Shown piece after piece: positions 8,380-16,030 of a DNA stretch of 64,000 nt. A model generated the notes under the pieces. It did no database searches and was not told where the DNA came from. It saw nothing but the letters and a program-made list of their open reading frames with translations. The DNA is taken from assembly GCA_017442855.1 (NCBI GenBank), contig JAFSPM010000026.1, positions 1-64,000 on the forward strand. Reading direction: 5' to 3'. The first letter of the stretch is position 1. Every line of letters begins with the position of its first letter. Source of the DNA: Bacteroidaceae bacterium (GTDB lineage: Bacteria; Bacteroidota; Bacteroidia; Bacteroidales; Bacteroidaceae). The translations under genes were made by a program, and so were the position numbers.

Positions 8380-8412
8380 AAACAAAAAGAAGCGTGGCAC
8401 TGACTATGCCAC
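8380..8412 (-). terminator. Candidate attenuator/terminator before the LRR gene
   Basis: On the minus strand GTGGCA-7 nt-TGCCAC (8412-8394) is followed by GCTTCTTTTTGTTT. This is a short but typical intrinsic terminator lying upstream of the start codon at 8340. Its right arm (CAGTGCCA, 8402-8395) is also exactly complementary to TGGCACTG at 8368-8361, so a competing pairing exists. Confidence 0.55.
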
Positions 8413-8600
8413 ACTGAGAATGAAGGTCCTAGGAAAACCTGTAATACGAATATGGTAATAGCAGCCCACGCTATATCGTGAGAACCACTATGCCCTCTCT
8501 CGTATTACGTAAATGAAAATTTCCTAGGTTTTCATTCTACGAGTAAAGCATAACGCCTCTAATAATAATCCACAATGTCTTGAAGGATTTGCATCCTTCA
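8380..8600 (-). ncRNA. Long structured leader RNA or 6S-like small RNA
   Basis: The minus-strand transcript predicted from about 8600 can fold into one long interrupted hairpin spanning 8552-8405. Its arms are TATGC/GCATA, GAATGAA/TTCATTC, CCTAGGAAA/TTTCCTAGG, GTAATACGA/TCGTATTAC, and an apical CTCACG/CGTGGG. A small hairpin (8581-8598) sits at the 5' end and a terminator-like hairpin at the 3' end. No promoter is visible between the terminator and the LRR gene, which favours a regulated leader. The rod shape and size of about 200 nt also fit 6S RNA. Structure is seen; identity is inference. Confidence 0.5.
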
Positions 8601-8604
8601 CTTG

Positions 8605-8612
8605 CAAAGATA
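8605..8612 (-). promoter_or_regulatory. -7 box for the structured leader
   Basis: TATCTTTG on the minus strand (8612-8605) is a perfect -7 element, although no clear TTTG lies 19-21 bp upstream. Transcription would start near 8599, at the base of a GAAGGAT/ATCCTTC hairpin. Confidence 0.55.
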
Positions 8613-8732
8613 AAGATTGTTTTTGAATTATAGATAAAAACAGGAAGAAAAATGATGGAACAATAATTATTACTATAATAAGAAAGTATTGGTAGAAACA
8701 ATTCTTTCTAGAGAAGAATTGGAAGATTTACG

Positions 8733-8760
8733 TTCAAGGTCGCAAATTTGCGACCTTGAA
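8733..8760. repeat. Perfect 28-bp palindrome
   Basis: TTCAAGGTCGCAAA (8733-8746) is followed directly by its exact reverse complement (8747-8760), with no spacer. It is unlike a terminator, since no T-run follows on either side. It could be an operator, a recombination site or a mobile palindrome. Confidence 0.85.
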
Positions 8761-8917
8761 GCATCGCATCGGTTTTTGAGAATATAAGGGCTTGCTACGG
8801 GCTCGCGAATCTTTTGGCATTGATATTTTCAAGTGATAGGTCAGGGGGAGAAGATACGTAGATGACGGGGTGCAGATGCTTAGCAAGAAGGGGACGAGGT
8901 GCTGGCTTGCCATTTTT

Positions 8918-9001
8918 TAGCGGGCGCTAAAAGATATCGTAGCGGACGCTATGAATAACCGTAGCGAACGACACAAATAATCGTGGCGAACGCTAAAGAC
9001 C
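8918..9001. repeat. 22-bp tandem repeat array, four units
   Basis: Units begin at 8918, 8940, 8962 and 8984 and share TAGCGgaCGCTA...aaTCG. Each unit has an internal near-palindrome TAGCG-CGCTA. The fourth unit is incomplete. There are no unique spacers, so this is not a CRISPR array. Confidence 0.8.
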
Positions 9002-9160
9002 AGTTTAGTATCTACTATTATAGGACGCAATAACTAAAACAGGGGGAGTTTCGTTGCAATATCTTCTAAGGGTTGTTCCAAAACTAGTTATAGATGGCAC
9101 TAAAGCTTGCTATTACAGAGGGGAAAGCTTGCCACCATTGGCCGCAATATCTGCTATGGG

Positions 9161-9204
9161 TCATCGCAGTATCTGCCATACCCCCATAGGAGATACTGCG
9201 ATGA
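9161..9204. repeat. 14-bp perfect inverted repeat
   Basis: TCATCGCAGTATCT (9161-9174) and its reverse complement (9191-9204) are separated by 16 bp. A weaker outer pair ATGGGTC/GACCCAT (9156-9162 and 9225-9231) and the AAGCTTG blocks near 9125 and 9237 suggest a larger decayed palindromic element of about 130 bp. Confidence 0.65.
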
Positions 9205-9274
9205 CAGTAAGGAGGCTTTGGAGCGACCCATGGCAAAGCTTGCGACGAGTGATAGAAAGCATTCCTTTGAAAAA

Positions 9275-9308
9275 GACATAAAAATCCCCGTCCGAATGGG
9301 CGGGGATT
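9275..9308 (-). terminator. Terminator of the DUF1080/Gfo operon
   Basis: AATCCCCG (9283-9290) pairs with CGGGGATT (9301-9308). On the minus strand the hairpin runs into TTTATGTCTTTTTC. It lies about 20 bp after the stop of the DUF1080 gene. Confidence 0.8.
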
Positions 9309-9329
9309 CTTGTTATCAAAAGGGTGGGA

Positions 9330-10193
9330 TTAGTCCATTACCTTTACCTTGATGTTGCGGAACCAAACATCATCGCCATGATCCTGGAAGCCGATGAAGC
9401 CCTCGTGGTTGTCGCCACCCAGGTTGTTCAGCAAGTTGAATGCCACTGGCCAAGCCTCTTCGCTGAATTTACTTGCCTGCAGCATCTCAGTCCAACGTGG
9501 AGTCCACAAGTGATATTCAACCACGTTCTCACCATTCTGCTGGTGCAGCACGGTGCCCTTGAATACCATGATAGAACCAGTGTTCCACTCGCCAGCTGGC
9601 TTAGCATTCTGTGGCTTAGCAGGAATCATGTCATACAGAGAAGCTGCCTGACGGTTGCCATCCTTACCCATCTTTGCATCTGGGTGGTTAGCGTTGTCGA
9701 GCACCTGATACTCAGGAGCTGAGATATAGATAGGCTCGAACTCACCTGGCTTGCCCTCTACTGGTACTTCCTGTGCCAGTACGAAGATACCAGAGTTACC
9801 ACCCTTAGAAATCTTGTACTCAAAAGTCAGCTCGAAGTTCTTGAACTTGTGGGCGAAAATAATGTCGCCACCTTCGTTGGTCTGACCTTCGCCAGTACCT
9901 GAACCGTTGAACTTGATGCAGCCATCTTCGATGACCCAGCGAGCAGGAACATTCTCCTTGCCATAACCACGCCAGCCGTTGAAAGTCTTGCCATCAAAGA
10001 TAGTGATGTAGCCATCAGCGTCAGTAGGCAACTCTAAAGCTTGGGTTTCTGCACCGTTAGGAGTAGTTGATACATTAATCGTAGTTGTTGTTGCTGCTTC
10101 AGCATCGTCAGCACTCTTCTGCTGACCACCGCAAGCGGTAAATGCAGCTGCCATTACCATGCAGCCTGCTACTGTAAATAAACTTTTTTTCAT
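9330..10193 (-). CDS. DUF1080 (3-keto-disaccharide hydrolase-like) lipoprotein
   Basis: A 287-residue lipoprotein (lipobox AFTAC, Cys21) made of one DUF1080 concanavalin-like domain: ITIFDGKTFNGWRGYG near 60, FELTFEYKISKGGNSGIFVLAQ near 120, and EYQVLDNANHPDAKMG near 155. Members of this family hydrolyse 3-keto-glycosides after an oxidoreductase has oxidised the sugar C3. The two Gfo/Idh/MocA genes directly upstream in the same operon fit that chemistry. The ATG at 10193 is chosen because it begins the signal peptide; an in-frame start at 10220 would add nine non-signal residues. The exact substrate is unknown. Confidence 0.88.
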   Translation of the reverse strand: MKKSLFTVAGCMVMAAAFTACGGQQKSADDAEAATTTTINVSTTPNGAETQALELPTDADGYITIFDGKTFNGWRGYGKENVPARWVIEDGCIKFNGSGTGEGQTNEGGDIIFAHKFKNFELTFEYKISKGGNSGIFVLAQEVPVEGKPGEFEPIYISAPEYQVLDNANHPDAKMGKDGNRQAASLYDMIPAKPQNAKPAGEWNTGSIMVFKGTVLHQQNGENVVEYHLWTPRWTEMLQASKFSEEAWPVAFNLLNNLGGDNHEGFIGFQDHGDDVWFRNIKVKVMD

Positions 10194-10236
10194 TTCTTTA
10201 ATTATAATTACTTTAAACAAATATCCCTAATCACTT

Positions 10237-11724
10237 TTATCTTGGCATGTCAACCAGTTTCCAGCCTTCACGGTAGTTGTGCTTGATAAGCTCGCGGGCA
10301 AACTGCTGAGCATTTACCGGGTCGGTATAGACCTTGTTGAACTTAGGATCACCATCCACTACCTTGAAGTCGTCTTTCTTGACAATTCTGATTTCTTCGT
10401 TAGGACCAATGTTGGTGAACTCCATGTTCTCGCCATCCCACAACAGTTCCTTGTTCAGGGTCTGCAGACGAACTGCCAGCACACCCATTACAACCACTTC
10501 ATTCAGTGGACCGGAGATATTGAAGTTTGACTTGGTCTCCACCCTGTTCTCAGGACTTTCCTTGCAAGCACGTATCCAATCCTGCTCGTGTCCACCGCTC
10601 ATGGCGTTTTCTACCCTGCGGCATACCTTCGGAGCGTTAGGCACACGGCCTGAGAGCAGCCAAGGATTCTGACCGTAGCAGCTGCAGATCAGCGTATCTT
10701 TTGTTCCGTGGAAGATGCAAAGGCCACCATTGCCTGGCATCAGTTCCTTACCTTCTGGGAAACCAGCTGGACGATCAGGCAAGATACCTCCGTCATACCA
10801 ATAAACATCAACTTCCGGCATAGCTACCTTAGGCATGTTGTCGCGTGCAGGGAAGGTGAATTTCACACGCTGTGCGTTTGGAGCGCAGTCGGCCAACAGT
10901 AGGGTAGAAGAACCTTGTATCTTAGTTGGATAACCCAACTTCAGAGCAGCAACTACCGGCTGCATGATGTGGCAAGCCATATCACCCAAGGCACCGGTGC
11001 CATAGTCCCACCATCCACGCCAGTTCCAAGGATGATAAACCTCATGGAAAGGACGAAGCTTTGCAGGACCGGTGAACAAATCCCAGTCAAGGGTCTTAGG
11101 CGGACGCATTGCTACTTCAGGCGCATTCAGACCTTGTGGCCATATAGGGCGGTTGGTAGCACACTCTACCTTGGTAACCTCACCAATCTCACCATTCCAT
11201 ATCCATTCGCAAATCAGGTCGGTGCCTTCGGAAGAAGAGCCTTGGTTACCCATCTGGGTTGCCACCTTATATTTGTTAGCCAACTTGGTCAGCAGACGGG
11301 TCTCATATACTGAGTGCGTCATTGGCTTTTGAGTATATACATGCTTACCCATTGTCATGGCATCAGATGTGATGATGGCGTGAGTATGGTCAGCGGTAGC
11401 GCAAAGCACTGCATCGAACGTACTGCCTATCTCATCATACATCTTGCGATAGTCCCAATACTTCTTGGCATTTGGGAAACGAGCCATTACATCTTTTGAA
11501 TACTTCCAGTCAACATCGCAAAGAGCTACGATGTTATCTGTTTTTTCCATGTTTTTGATATTGCTGTTACCCATGCCACCAATACCTACAGCTGCGATGT
11601 TCAGCTTGTCTGTTGGAGGGATGTGTCCGTAACTCTTACCTAAAATAATGTTAGGCGCAATTGTAAATCCTGCAAAAGCGGCTGCACCGGTTTTCAGGAA
11701 ACTTCTTCTTGATAAGTTTGTCAT
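10237..11724 (-). CDS. Tat-exported Gfo/Idh/MocA family oxidoreductase
   Basis: A 495-residue NAD(P)-dependent sugar oxidoreductase. A twin-arginine signal SRRSFLKTGAAAFAG (residues 5-19) sends it folded to the periplasm. The Rossmann motif GIGGMG lies at 47-52. The family's catalytic lysine lies in TQKPMTH (K133; the usual EKP reads QKP). Export suggests a tightly bound cofactor, as in other exported members. It is the middle gene of an operon with a second Gfo/Idh/MocA enzyme (34-bp gap) and DUF1080 (43-bp gap). It probably oxidises or reduces the C3 of a glycoside. Confidence 0.88.
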   Translation of the reverse strand: MTNLSRRSFLKTGAAAFAGFTIAPNIILGKSYGHIPPTDKLNIAAVGIGGMGNSNIKNMEKTDNIVALCDVDWKYSKDVMARFPNAKKYWDYRKMYDEIGSTFDAVLCATADHTHAIITSDAMTMGKHVYTQKPMTHSVYETRLLTKLANKYKVATQMGNQGSSSEGTDLICEWIWNGEIGEVTKVECATNRPIWPQGLNAPEVAMRPPKTLDWDLFTGPAKLRPFHEVYHPWNWRGWWDYGTGALGDMACHIMQPVVAALKLGYPTKIQGSSTLLLADCAPNAQRVKFTFPARDNMPKVAMPEVDVYWYDGGILPDRPAGFPEGKELMPGNGGLCIFHGTKDTLICSCYGQNPWLLSGRVPNAPKVCRRVENAMSGGHEQDWIRACKESPENRVETKSNFNISGPLNEVVVMGVLAVRLQTLNKELLWDGENMEFTNIGPNEEIRIVKKDDFKVVDGDPKFNKVYTDPVNAQQFARELIKHNYREGWKLVDMPR

Positions 11725-11758
11725 ACTTCGTTAATTATAGGTTAATTAAATGTGATTT

Positions 11759-12844
11759 TCATTTGCCTACTGTCTGGTGTAGCAGCCCATAACCGTTGGT
11801 CATGTGGGCACGGCGGTAGCGTATCTGCTCCAGTGTTTCAAGATCGCCGATGGCTGGCAGGTCGTGTGTACGCGCATCAGCTAAGCAGTCCCATGCAAAC
11901 TGTGAAGCCACAGCAGAGTCGCGTAATGACGGGAGGGTCATGTCAAGCTTGCCGTTGCGGATGCTCTGTGCGAACTTCTCAATCATCACGTCGATGTTCT
12001 TGCCACCATAAGGCTTGTTGATGGTAACTGTCTTGGTAATACCACGCAGTTCAACCGTAGCTGTCTTGAAGTCGTGTGTCATGCGGGCAATGCCGTGTGT
12101 ACCAATTAAGTCAATATATGAATTGTGGGTCTGGTCTTTAGACATCTGTCCATAGACGAAACCTTGTGTGATGTCGTAAACGATACCATTTTCGAAGGTG
12201 CCATGAGCTTGCAACCACCAGGGATCCTTGTAGTTCCACATGCGCAATGCCTGCGAATGCATAGTCTTAAACTCGCTCTGGGCATACCAGCGGGTGATGT
12301 CGCAATAGTGCATGCCACAATCGTGGAAAGAAGGACCTTCGGCTTCGTGGCCTTCGCCTGGAGCCAGACCAGGTGTCATGTGGCAGATGCGTATGATGGC
12401 CAATTCGCCTAACTCGCCTTCGTCAATAAATTCTTTCAGCTGATGATGATACCATGAACTGCGCAAGTAGAGGTTGACAGTGGCCAAACGGTCACTTGCA
12501 TCAACAGTTTTCACAAGTTCCCATTCGTCTTCGGGTTTCATGGCGATAGGCTTTTCTGAAATGATGTGCTTGCCATGTGCCAGTGCCTTCAAGATTTGAT
12601 TCTTGCGAGAATCGGCCAAAGCACATAATGCCACTACCTCCACTTCTGGGTCGTTGAACACGTCGTCTTCATTGCCAGTCACCTTGGCGGTGGGGCAATA
12701 GTCGCGTGCCATCTCCTGTGCCTTGTCATAAGGATCACAAATATAAGTAACCTGCCAATTCTTGTTTCTTTGGAACTCGTGTAAATAAAAGCGGCCCATT
12801 CTGCCAAAACCAATAAGGCCTACTTTAATCATGGTATTCTCCAT
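11759..12844 (-). CDS. Cytoplasmic Gfo/Idh/MocA family oxidoreductase
   Basis: A 361-residue NAD(P)-dependent dehydrogenase without signal peptide. Its Rossmann motif GFGRMG lies at 12-17 and its catalytic EKP at 97-99 (ISEKPIAM). The C-terminal domain holds ECxxxxxH-like positions typical of inositol/sugar dehydrogenases (DCGMHYCDITRWY near 195). As first gene of the operon it could recycle the keto-sugar released by the exported partner and DUF1080. A second in-frame ATG at 12832 is also possible. The family is certain; the substrate is unknown. Confidence 0.87.
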   Translation of the reverse strand: MENTMIKVGLIGFGRMGRFYLHEFQRNKNWQVTYICDPYDKAQEMARDYCPTAKVTGNEDDVFNDPEVEVVALCALADSRKNQILKALAHGKHIISEKPIAMKPEDEWELVKTVDASDRLATVNLYLRSSWYHHQLKEFIDEGELGELAIIRICHMTPGLAPGEGHEAEGPSFHDCGMHYCDITRWYAQSEFKTMHSQALRMWNYKDPWWLQAHGTFENGIVYDITQGFVYGQMSKDQTHNSYIDLIGTHGIARMTHDFKTATVELRGITKTVTINKPYGGKNIDVMIEKFAQSIRNGKLDMTLPSLRDSAVASQFAWDCLADARTHDLPAIGDLETLEQIRYRRAHMTNGYGLLHQTVGK

Positions 12845-12879
12845 ACGAAAGGTATTAAATGATGTTTATTTTCCGCTAA

Positions 12880-12887
12880 CAAATTTA
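12880..12887 (-). promoter_or_regulatory. -7 box of the Gfo/DUF1080 operon
   Basis: TAAATTTG on the minus strand (12887-12880) matches TAnnTTTG. The start site would be near 12873, giving a leader of about 30 nt before the ATG at 12844. There is no good TTTG at -33, which fits an activator-dependent promoter. Confidence 0.5.
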
Positions 12888-12925
12888 GCGAACTTACGCG
12901 TACGTATGAATAATCAATATAAAAA

Positions 12926-13001
12926 TGTAGATGACTTAAAATCTTATTTAGCTATTATACAAGTAGATAATAGTTTTAATGATGGGAAAAAATGTAGATG
13001 A
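12926..13001. promoter_or_regulatory. Direct repeats upstream of the Gfo operon, candidate activator sites
   Basis: TGTAGATGA occurs at 12926-12934 and 12993-13001, each preceded by AAAAA. A partial copy, GTAGATAA, lies at 12963-12970. The copies lie 40-115 bp upstream of the -7 box at 12880-12887, between it and the DUF6377 regulator gene. They look like binding sites for a transcription factor. Confidence 0.45.
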
Positions 13002-13021
13002 TTTGGAATATAAAATACGGA

Positions 13022-14635
13022 CTATTTGTTGATGAATTTATCCTCGAATGTGTCTTTGTCGATGGCACGATTACGCATCTTGGTGCGATAATTATAGATG
13101 GTACTGGTAGAGCAACGCAGGAAATTAGCTATCTTTTCACTGTCAGTAATACCCAGTCGGAGCAATGCGTAGATACGTAGTTCTTTGTTCAAAAGAGAGT
13201 CTTGTCTGAGTACAATCCGCTCTTCATCCCTGAGCAATGCATTTAGGTCGGATACAAAAGTAGGGAAGAGGTTCAAGAAAATGGTATCGAAATGATGGTA
13301 TAATGCTTCTGTCTCGGAATCAATCAACGTGGTGGAGCGTAATTTCTTTACCAATTCGTCATAGTGCTTGTTGACCGCCAGACGATAGAGTACATTCTGG
13401 TAGTCACCTATCTTGTCGATATAACCAGAACAGATATTGAAGAACTGACCAATATACTGTTCTTTAATATCGTTGTTCTCCTGTAACAATGAATTGCTTG
13501 AGTGCAATTGGGCGTTCATATCGTTCAGGGTTTCGTTCAGGCGTTGCAGTTCGTCGTTGCTGTCAGCCAAGTCCTTGCGAATGCGCATAATCTTCTTCAG
13601 CTGTTGGAAGATGAAGAATACTGCTGCGATAAGACATACCAGTAAGATGCCACTCAGCACGATGATGTTGATCAATGATTGCTTATCGCTTGCCTCACGG
13701 CGCTGATAGACATCGGTGATGATGGAATAGAAACTAGATACTTGTGTTACGCGGAACTGGATGCCTGCTGTAATGGCATCTTCAAAGGAAGACTGCGCAT
13801 AGCGAAAGGCACGCGCATAGTCACCATCCTGATAAGCCAATTGCGCCAGCTCATAAATGGACTGGTTTTCGCGTGTTACATTATAGAGGTCGGACAACGC
13901 CGAACGAATCAGGTATTTCTTTGCCTCATCACGATCGCCTTGCTGGGCATAGATATTACCAATATTATAAGATATGCGGGCATACAGAGGAGAGAACTTC
14001 TCTACCAGTTCTAACAGTTGATTATAGCCTGCCAAGCGCTGGTTTTCAGGCATACGTTCAACCAGACTGAGGCGGTATTCAATAGATGACTGGTCCTGCG
14101 TAGCGTATAGCGAGTCGCGATAGTTACTTTGCATCAATGCGTCGTCTGGCGAGTCGGAAGTATAGAGGTAATACTGCAGGAACTGGATATTGGCATTGTA
14201 ATACTCAGCGCGCAGGTCTTTGGGAAGCGTTTCCTTGCTGTGCTTACTCAAGATCTGCTCGGCTTGCAGGTACATACCATGCATGGCGTAAGAAGTAGCT
14301 AACTGGAACTCAGCTTGCGTTTGGCGATACTCGTCATTCATACGGATGGCGGTCTCTACTTCCATACGGGCATAGTGGATGGCTGAGTCGAGGTCGAATT
14401 TCCAGTATTCATTGTATAGCTGGTTATAGACCACGTACTTGTTGACATCGTTTAAGTTGGCATAGGAGAGTGCACTGCGGATATCATTGATGCGCTTGAT
14501 TTTCTCTTGTGCATACATTTCCTTATGAGCCACCGAATAGTCCAGTGAATCATACAATGCTTTCAAGTCATCCTTGCCAAACGATGGCAAGCAAACAAGC
14601 ATCAACAACCCCAATATAGCTCTCTTAATAGTCAA
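13022..14635 (-). CDS. DUF6377-family TPR transcriptional regulator
   Basis: A 537-residue membrane-anchored regulator. It has a signal peptide (about 1-20), a periplasmic TPR-like helical region (about 21-310), one transmembrane helix (about 321-345), a cytoplasmic coiled coil (about 346-395) and a C-terminal helix-turn-helix (LLRLGITDSEKIANFLRCSTSTIYNYRTKMRNRA). This is the layout of the Bacteroidota DUF6377 family. The start is a TTG at 14635, directly after the rseP stop codon; an internal ATG 33 bp later would cut the signal peptide. The neighbouring Gfo/DUF1080 operon is a plausible target. Confidence 0.85.
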   Translation of the reverse strand: MTIKRAILGLLMLVCLPSFGKDDLKALYDSLDYSVAHKEMYAQEKIKRINDIRSALSYANLNDVNKYVVYNQLYNEYWKFDLDSAIHYARMEVETAIRMNDEYRQTQAEFQLATSYAMHGMYLQAEQILSKHSKETLPKDLRAEYYNANIQFLQYYLYTSDSPDDALMQSNYRDSLYATQDQSSIEYRLSLVERMPENQRLAGYNQLLELVEKFSPLYARISYNIGNIYAQQGDRDEAKKYLIRSALSDLYNVTRENQSIYELAQLAYQDGDYARAFRYAQSSFEDAITAGIQFRVTQVSSFYSIITDVYQRREASDKQSLINIIVLSGILLVCLIAAVFFIFQQLKKIMRIRKDLADSNDELQRLNETLNDMNAQLHSSNSLLQENNDIKEQYIGQFFNICSGYIDKIGDYQNVLYRLAVNKHYDELVKKLRSTTLIDSETEALYHHFDTIFLNLFPTFVSDLNALLRDEERIVLRQDSLLNKELRIYALLRLGITDSEKIANFLRCSTSTIYNYRTKMRNRAIDKDTFEDKFINK

Positions 14636-15973
14636 CTAAAACAAAAATCTTATAATGTCATTCAAGTTCGCCCATATCAATAGTAGGAACAGAATAGCCA
14701 TACCTACCACCTCAGCGCGCTCCATAAACTTATCACTCGGCTTGCGACGGGCAATGATTTCATAGAGCAGGAACAGCACATGTCCACCATCCAAAGCAGG
14801 GATAGGCAGAATGTTCATAAAAGCTAATATGATGCTCAGGAACGCTGTCATATACCAGAACTGGTGCCAATCCCATGAAGCAGGGAAGATGTTGCCAATG
14901 GTACCAAAACCACCTAACTGTTTAGCTCCTTCCTTAGAGAAGACATACTTCATCTGGTTGACGTACCCCTTCAATGTGTTCACACCCAAAGTAATGCCAG
15001 CCGGGAAGGAAGCAAAGAAACCGTACTCAGTATTGATGACAGGTAATAACCTTGATGTAACGGTAACAGGGTAAACTCCCATCTTGTAGTCATCGTCAGT
15101 GGTGACTGTCAGTTCTTGCTGCACGCCCTTGCGCATGATGGTCAGTTTCACATCGTGGTCATCACTCTTGGCCTCTCTGCGTTGCTGCATCTCTTTCATG
15201 AAATCATCGTATGCCAACGGGCTCTGGCCGTTCATGGCAATGATGCTGTCGCCAGGTTGCATGCCTGCTAATGCCGCAGGAGCTTCTGCCATCAGGCTGT
15301 CCACCACAAATGGCATACGGAAAGCGGTGAAGGTCACGCTATCTTCCATTAGTCGGTTGATCATGTCTTCTGGAATATAGACAGAGGCTTCTTTGCCGTC
15401 GCGCAGTACGGTTACCTGACGGGCATCCACCACGGCCATCAACAGGTCGGTACCCATACGCTCTAACGGTTTGCCATCGGCAGAAATCAGTATGTCGCCA
15501 TCCTGGAAACCTGCATTGTGGGCAGTCTCGTTGAACTGCATACCCAAGGGAGCTTGCTGCACAGGGATGTACGAATCGCCCCAGGTATAGAGGATCATTG
15601 AATAGATGAACAATGCCAACAGGAAGTTGAACAATACACCGCCAATCATGATTAGCAATCGCTGCCATGCTGGCTTGGCACGGAACTCCCAAGGCTGGGC
15701 AGGCTGTTTCATCTGTTCCAGGTCCATGGATTCGTCAATCATGCCGGCTATCTTGACATAGCCACCCAGTGGAATCCAGCCTAAACCATATTCTGTTTCG
15801 CTATTCTTCGGTTTGAATTTAAACAGGGTAAACCAAGGATCGAAAAAAAGTCTGAATTTCTCAACCCTTGTCTTGAATAATTTTGCAAAAAGAAAATGAC
15901 CGCCCTCATGAATCACTACCAGTAACGACAAACTCAGCATCAGCTGGACGGCCTTTATCCAAAATGTTTCCAT
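14636..15973 (-). CDS. rseP: RIP metalloprotease RseP (M50 site-2 protease)
   Basis: A 445-residue intramembrane zinc protease that cleaves membrane-bound anti-sigma factors and signal-peptide remnants in the inner membrane. HEGGH (22-26) lies in the first transmembrane helix. LDGGH in NILPIPALDGGHVLF near residue 395 supplies the third ligand. Two PDZ domains lie between them (FQDGDILISADGKPL, MQPGDSIIAMNGQSP). The usual neighbour dxr is absent; instead the DUF6377 regulator follows with no gap, so the two are translationally coupled. Confidence 0.95.
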   Translation of the reverse strand: METFWIKAVQLMLSLSLLVVIHEGGHFLFAKLFKTRVEKFRLFFDPWFTLFKFKPKNSETEYGLGWIPLGGYVKIAGMIDESMDLEQMKQPAQPWEFRAKPAWQRLLIMIGGVLFNFLLALFIYSMILYTWGDSYIPVQQAPLGMQFNETAHNAGFQDGDILISADGKPLERMGTDLLMAVVDARQVTVLRDGKEASVYIPEDMINRLMEDSVTFTAFRMPFVVDSLMAEAPAALAGMQPGDSIIAMNGQSPLAYDDFMKEMQQRREAKSDDHDVKLTIMRKGVQQELTVTTDDDYKMGVYPVTVTSRLLPVINTEYGFFASFPAGITLGVNTLKGYVNQMKYVFSKEGAKQLGGFGTIGNIFPASWDWHQFWYMTAFLSIILAFMNILPIPALDGGHVLFLLYEIIARRKPSDKFMERAEVVGMAILFLLLIWANLNDIIRFLF

Positions 15974-16030
15974 CTAATTTTGTCTAGTTTGTTAATTCAG
16001 GGTGCGAATATACATATTTTTTTTGGCAAT

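Larger units (their letters stand above)
8613..9274. other. Gene-free interval with several palindromic/repeat elements
   Basis: No convincing coding sequence is present in this stretch of about 660 bp. It holds the 28-bp palindrome at 8733-8760, the 22-bp tandem array at 8918-9001 and the inverted repeat at 9161-9204. Short open frames around 9054-9352 run through these repeats and look non-coding. Confidence 0.7.

Noticed and set aside
8340-8400. N-terminal extension of the Big2/LRR lipoprotein from a start at 8400
   Set aside because: It would read through the attenuator-like hairpin and displace the signal peptide from the N-terminus.
8918-9001. Possible CRISPR array
   Set aside because: Units are contiguous 22-bp tandem repeats without unique spacers, and no cas genes are present.
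9054-9352. Overlapping short frames in the gap before the DUF1080 terminator
   Set aside because: They span inverted repeats and the terminator and show no protein-like features.
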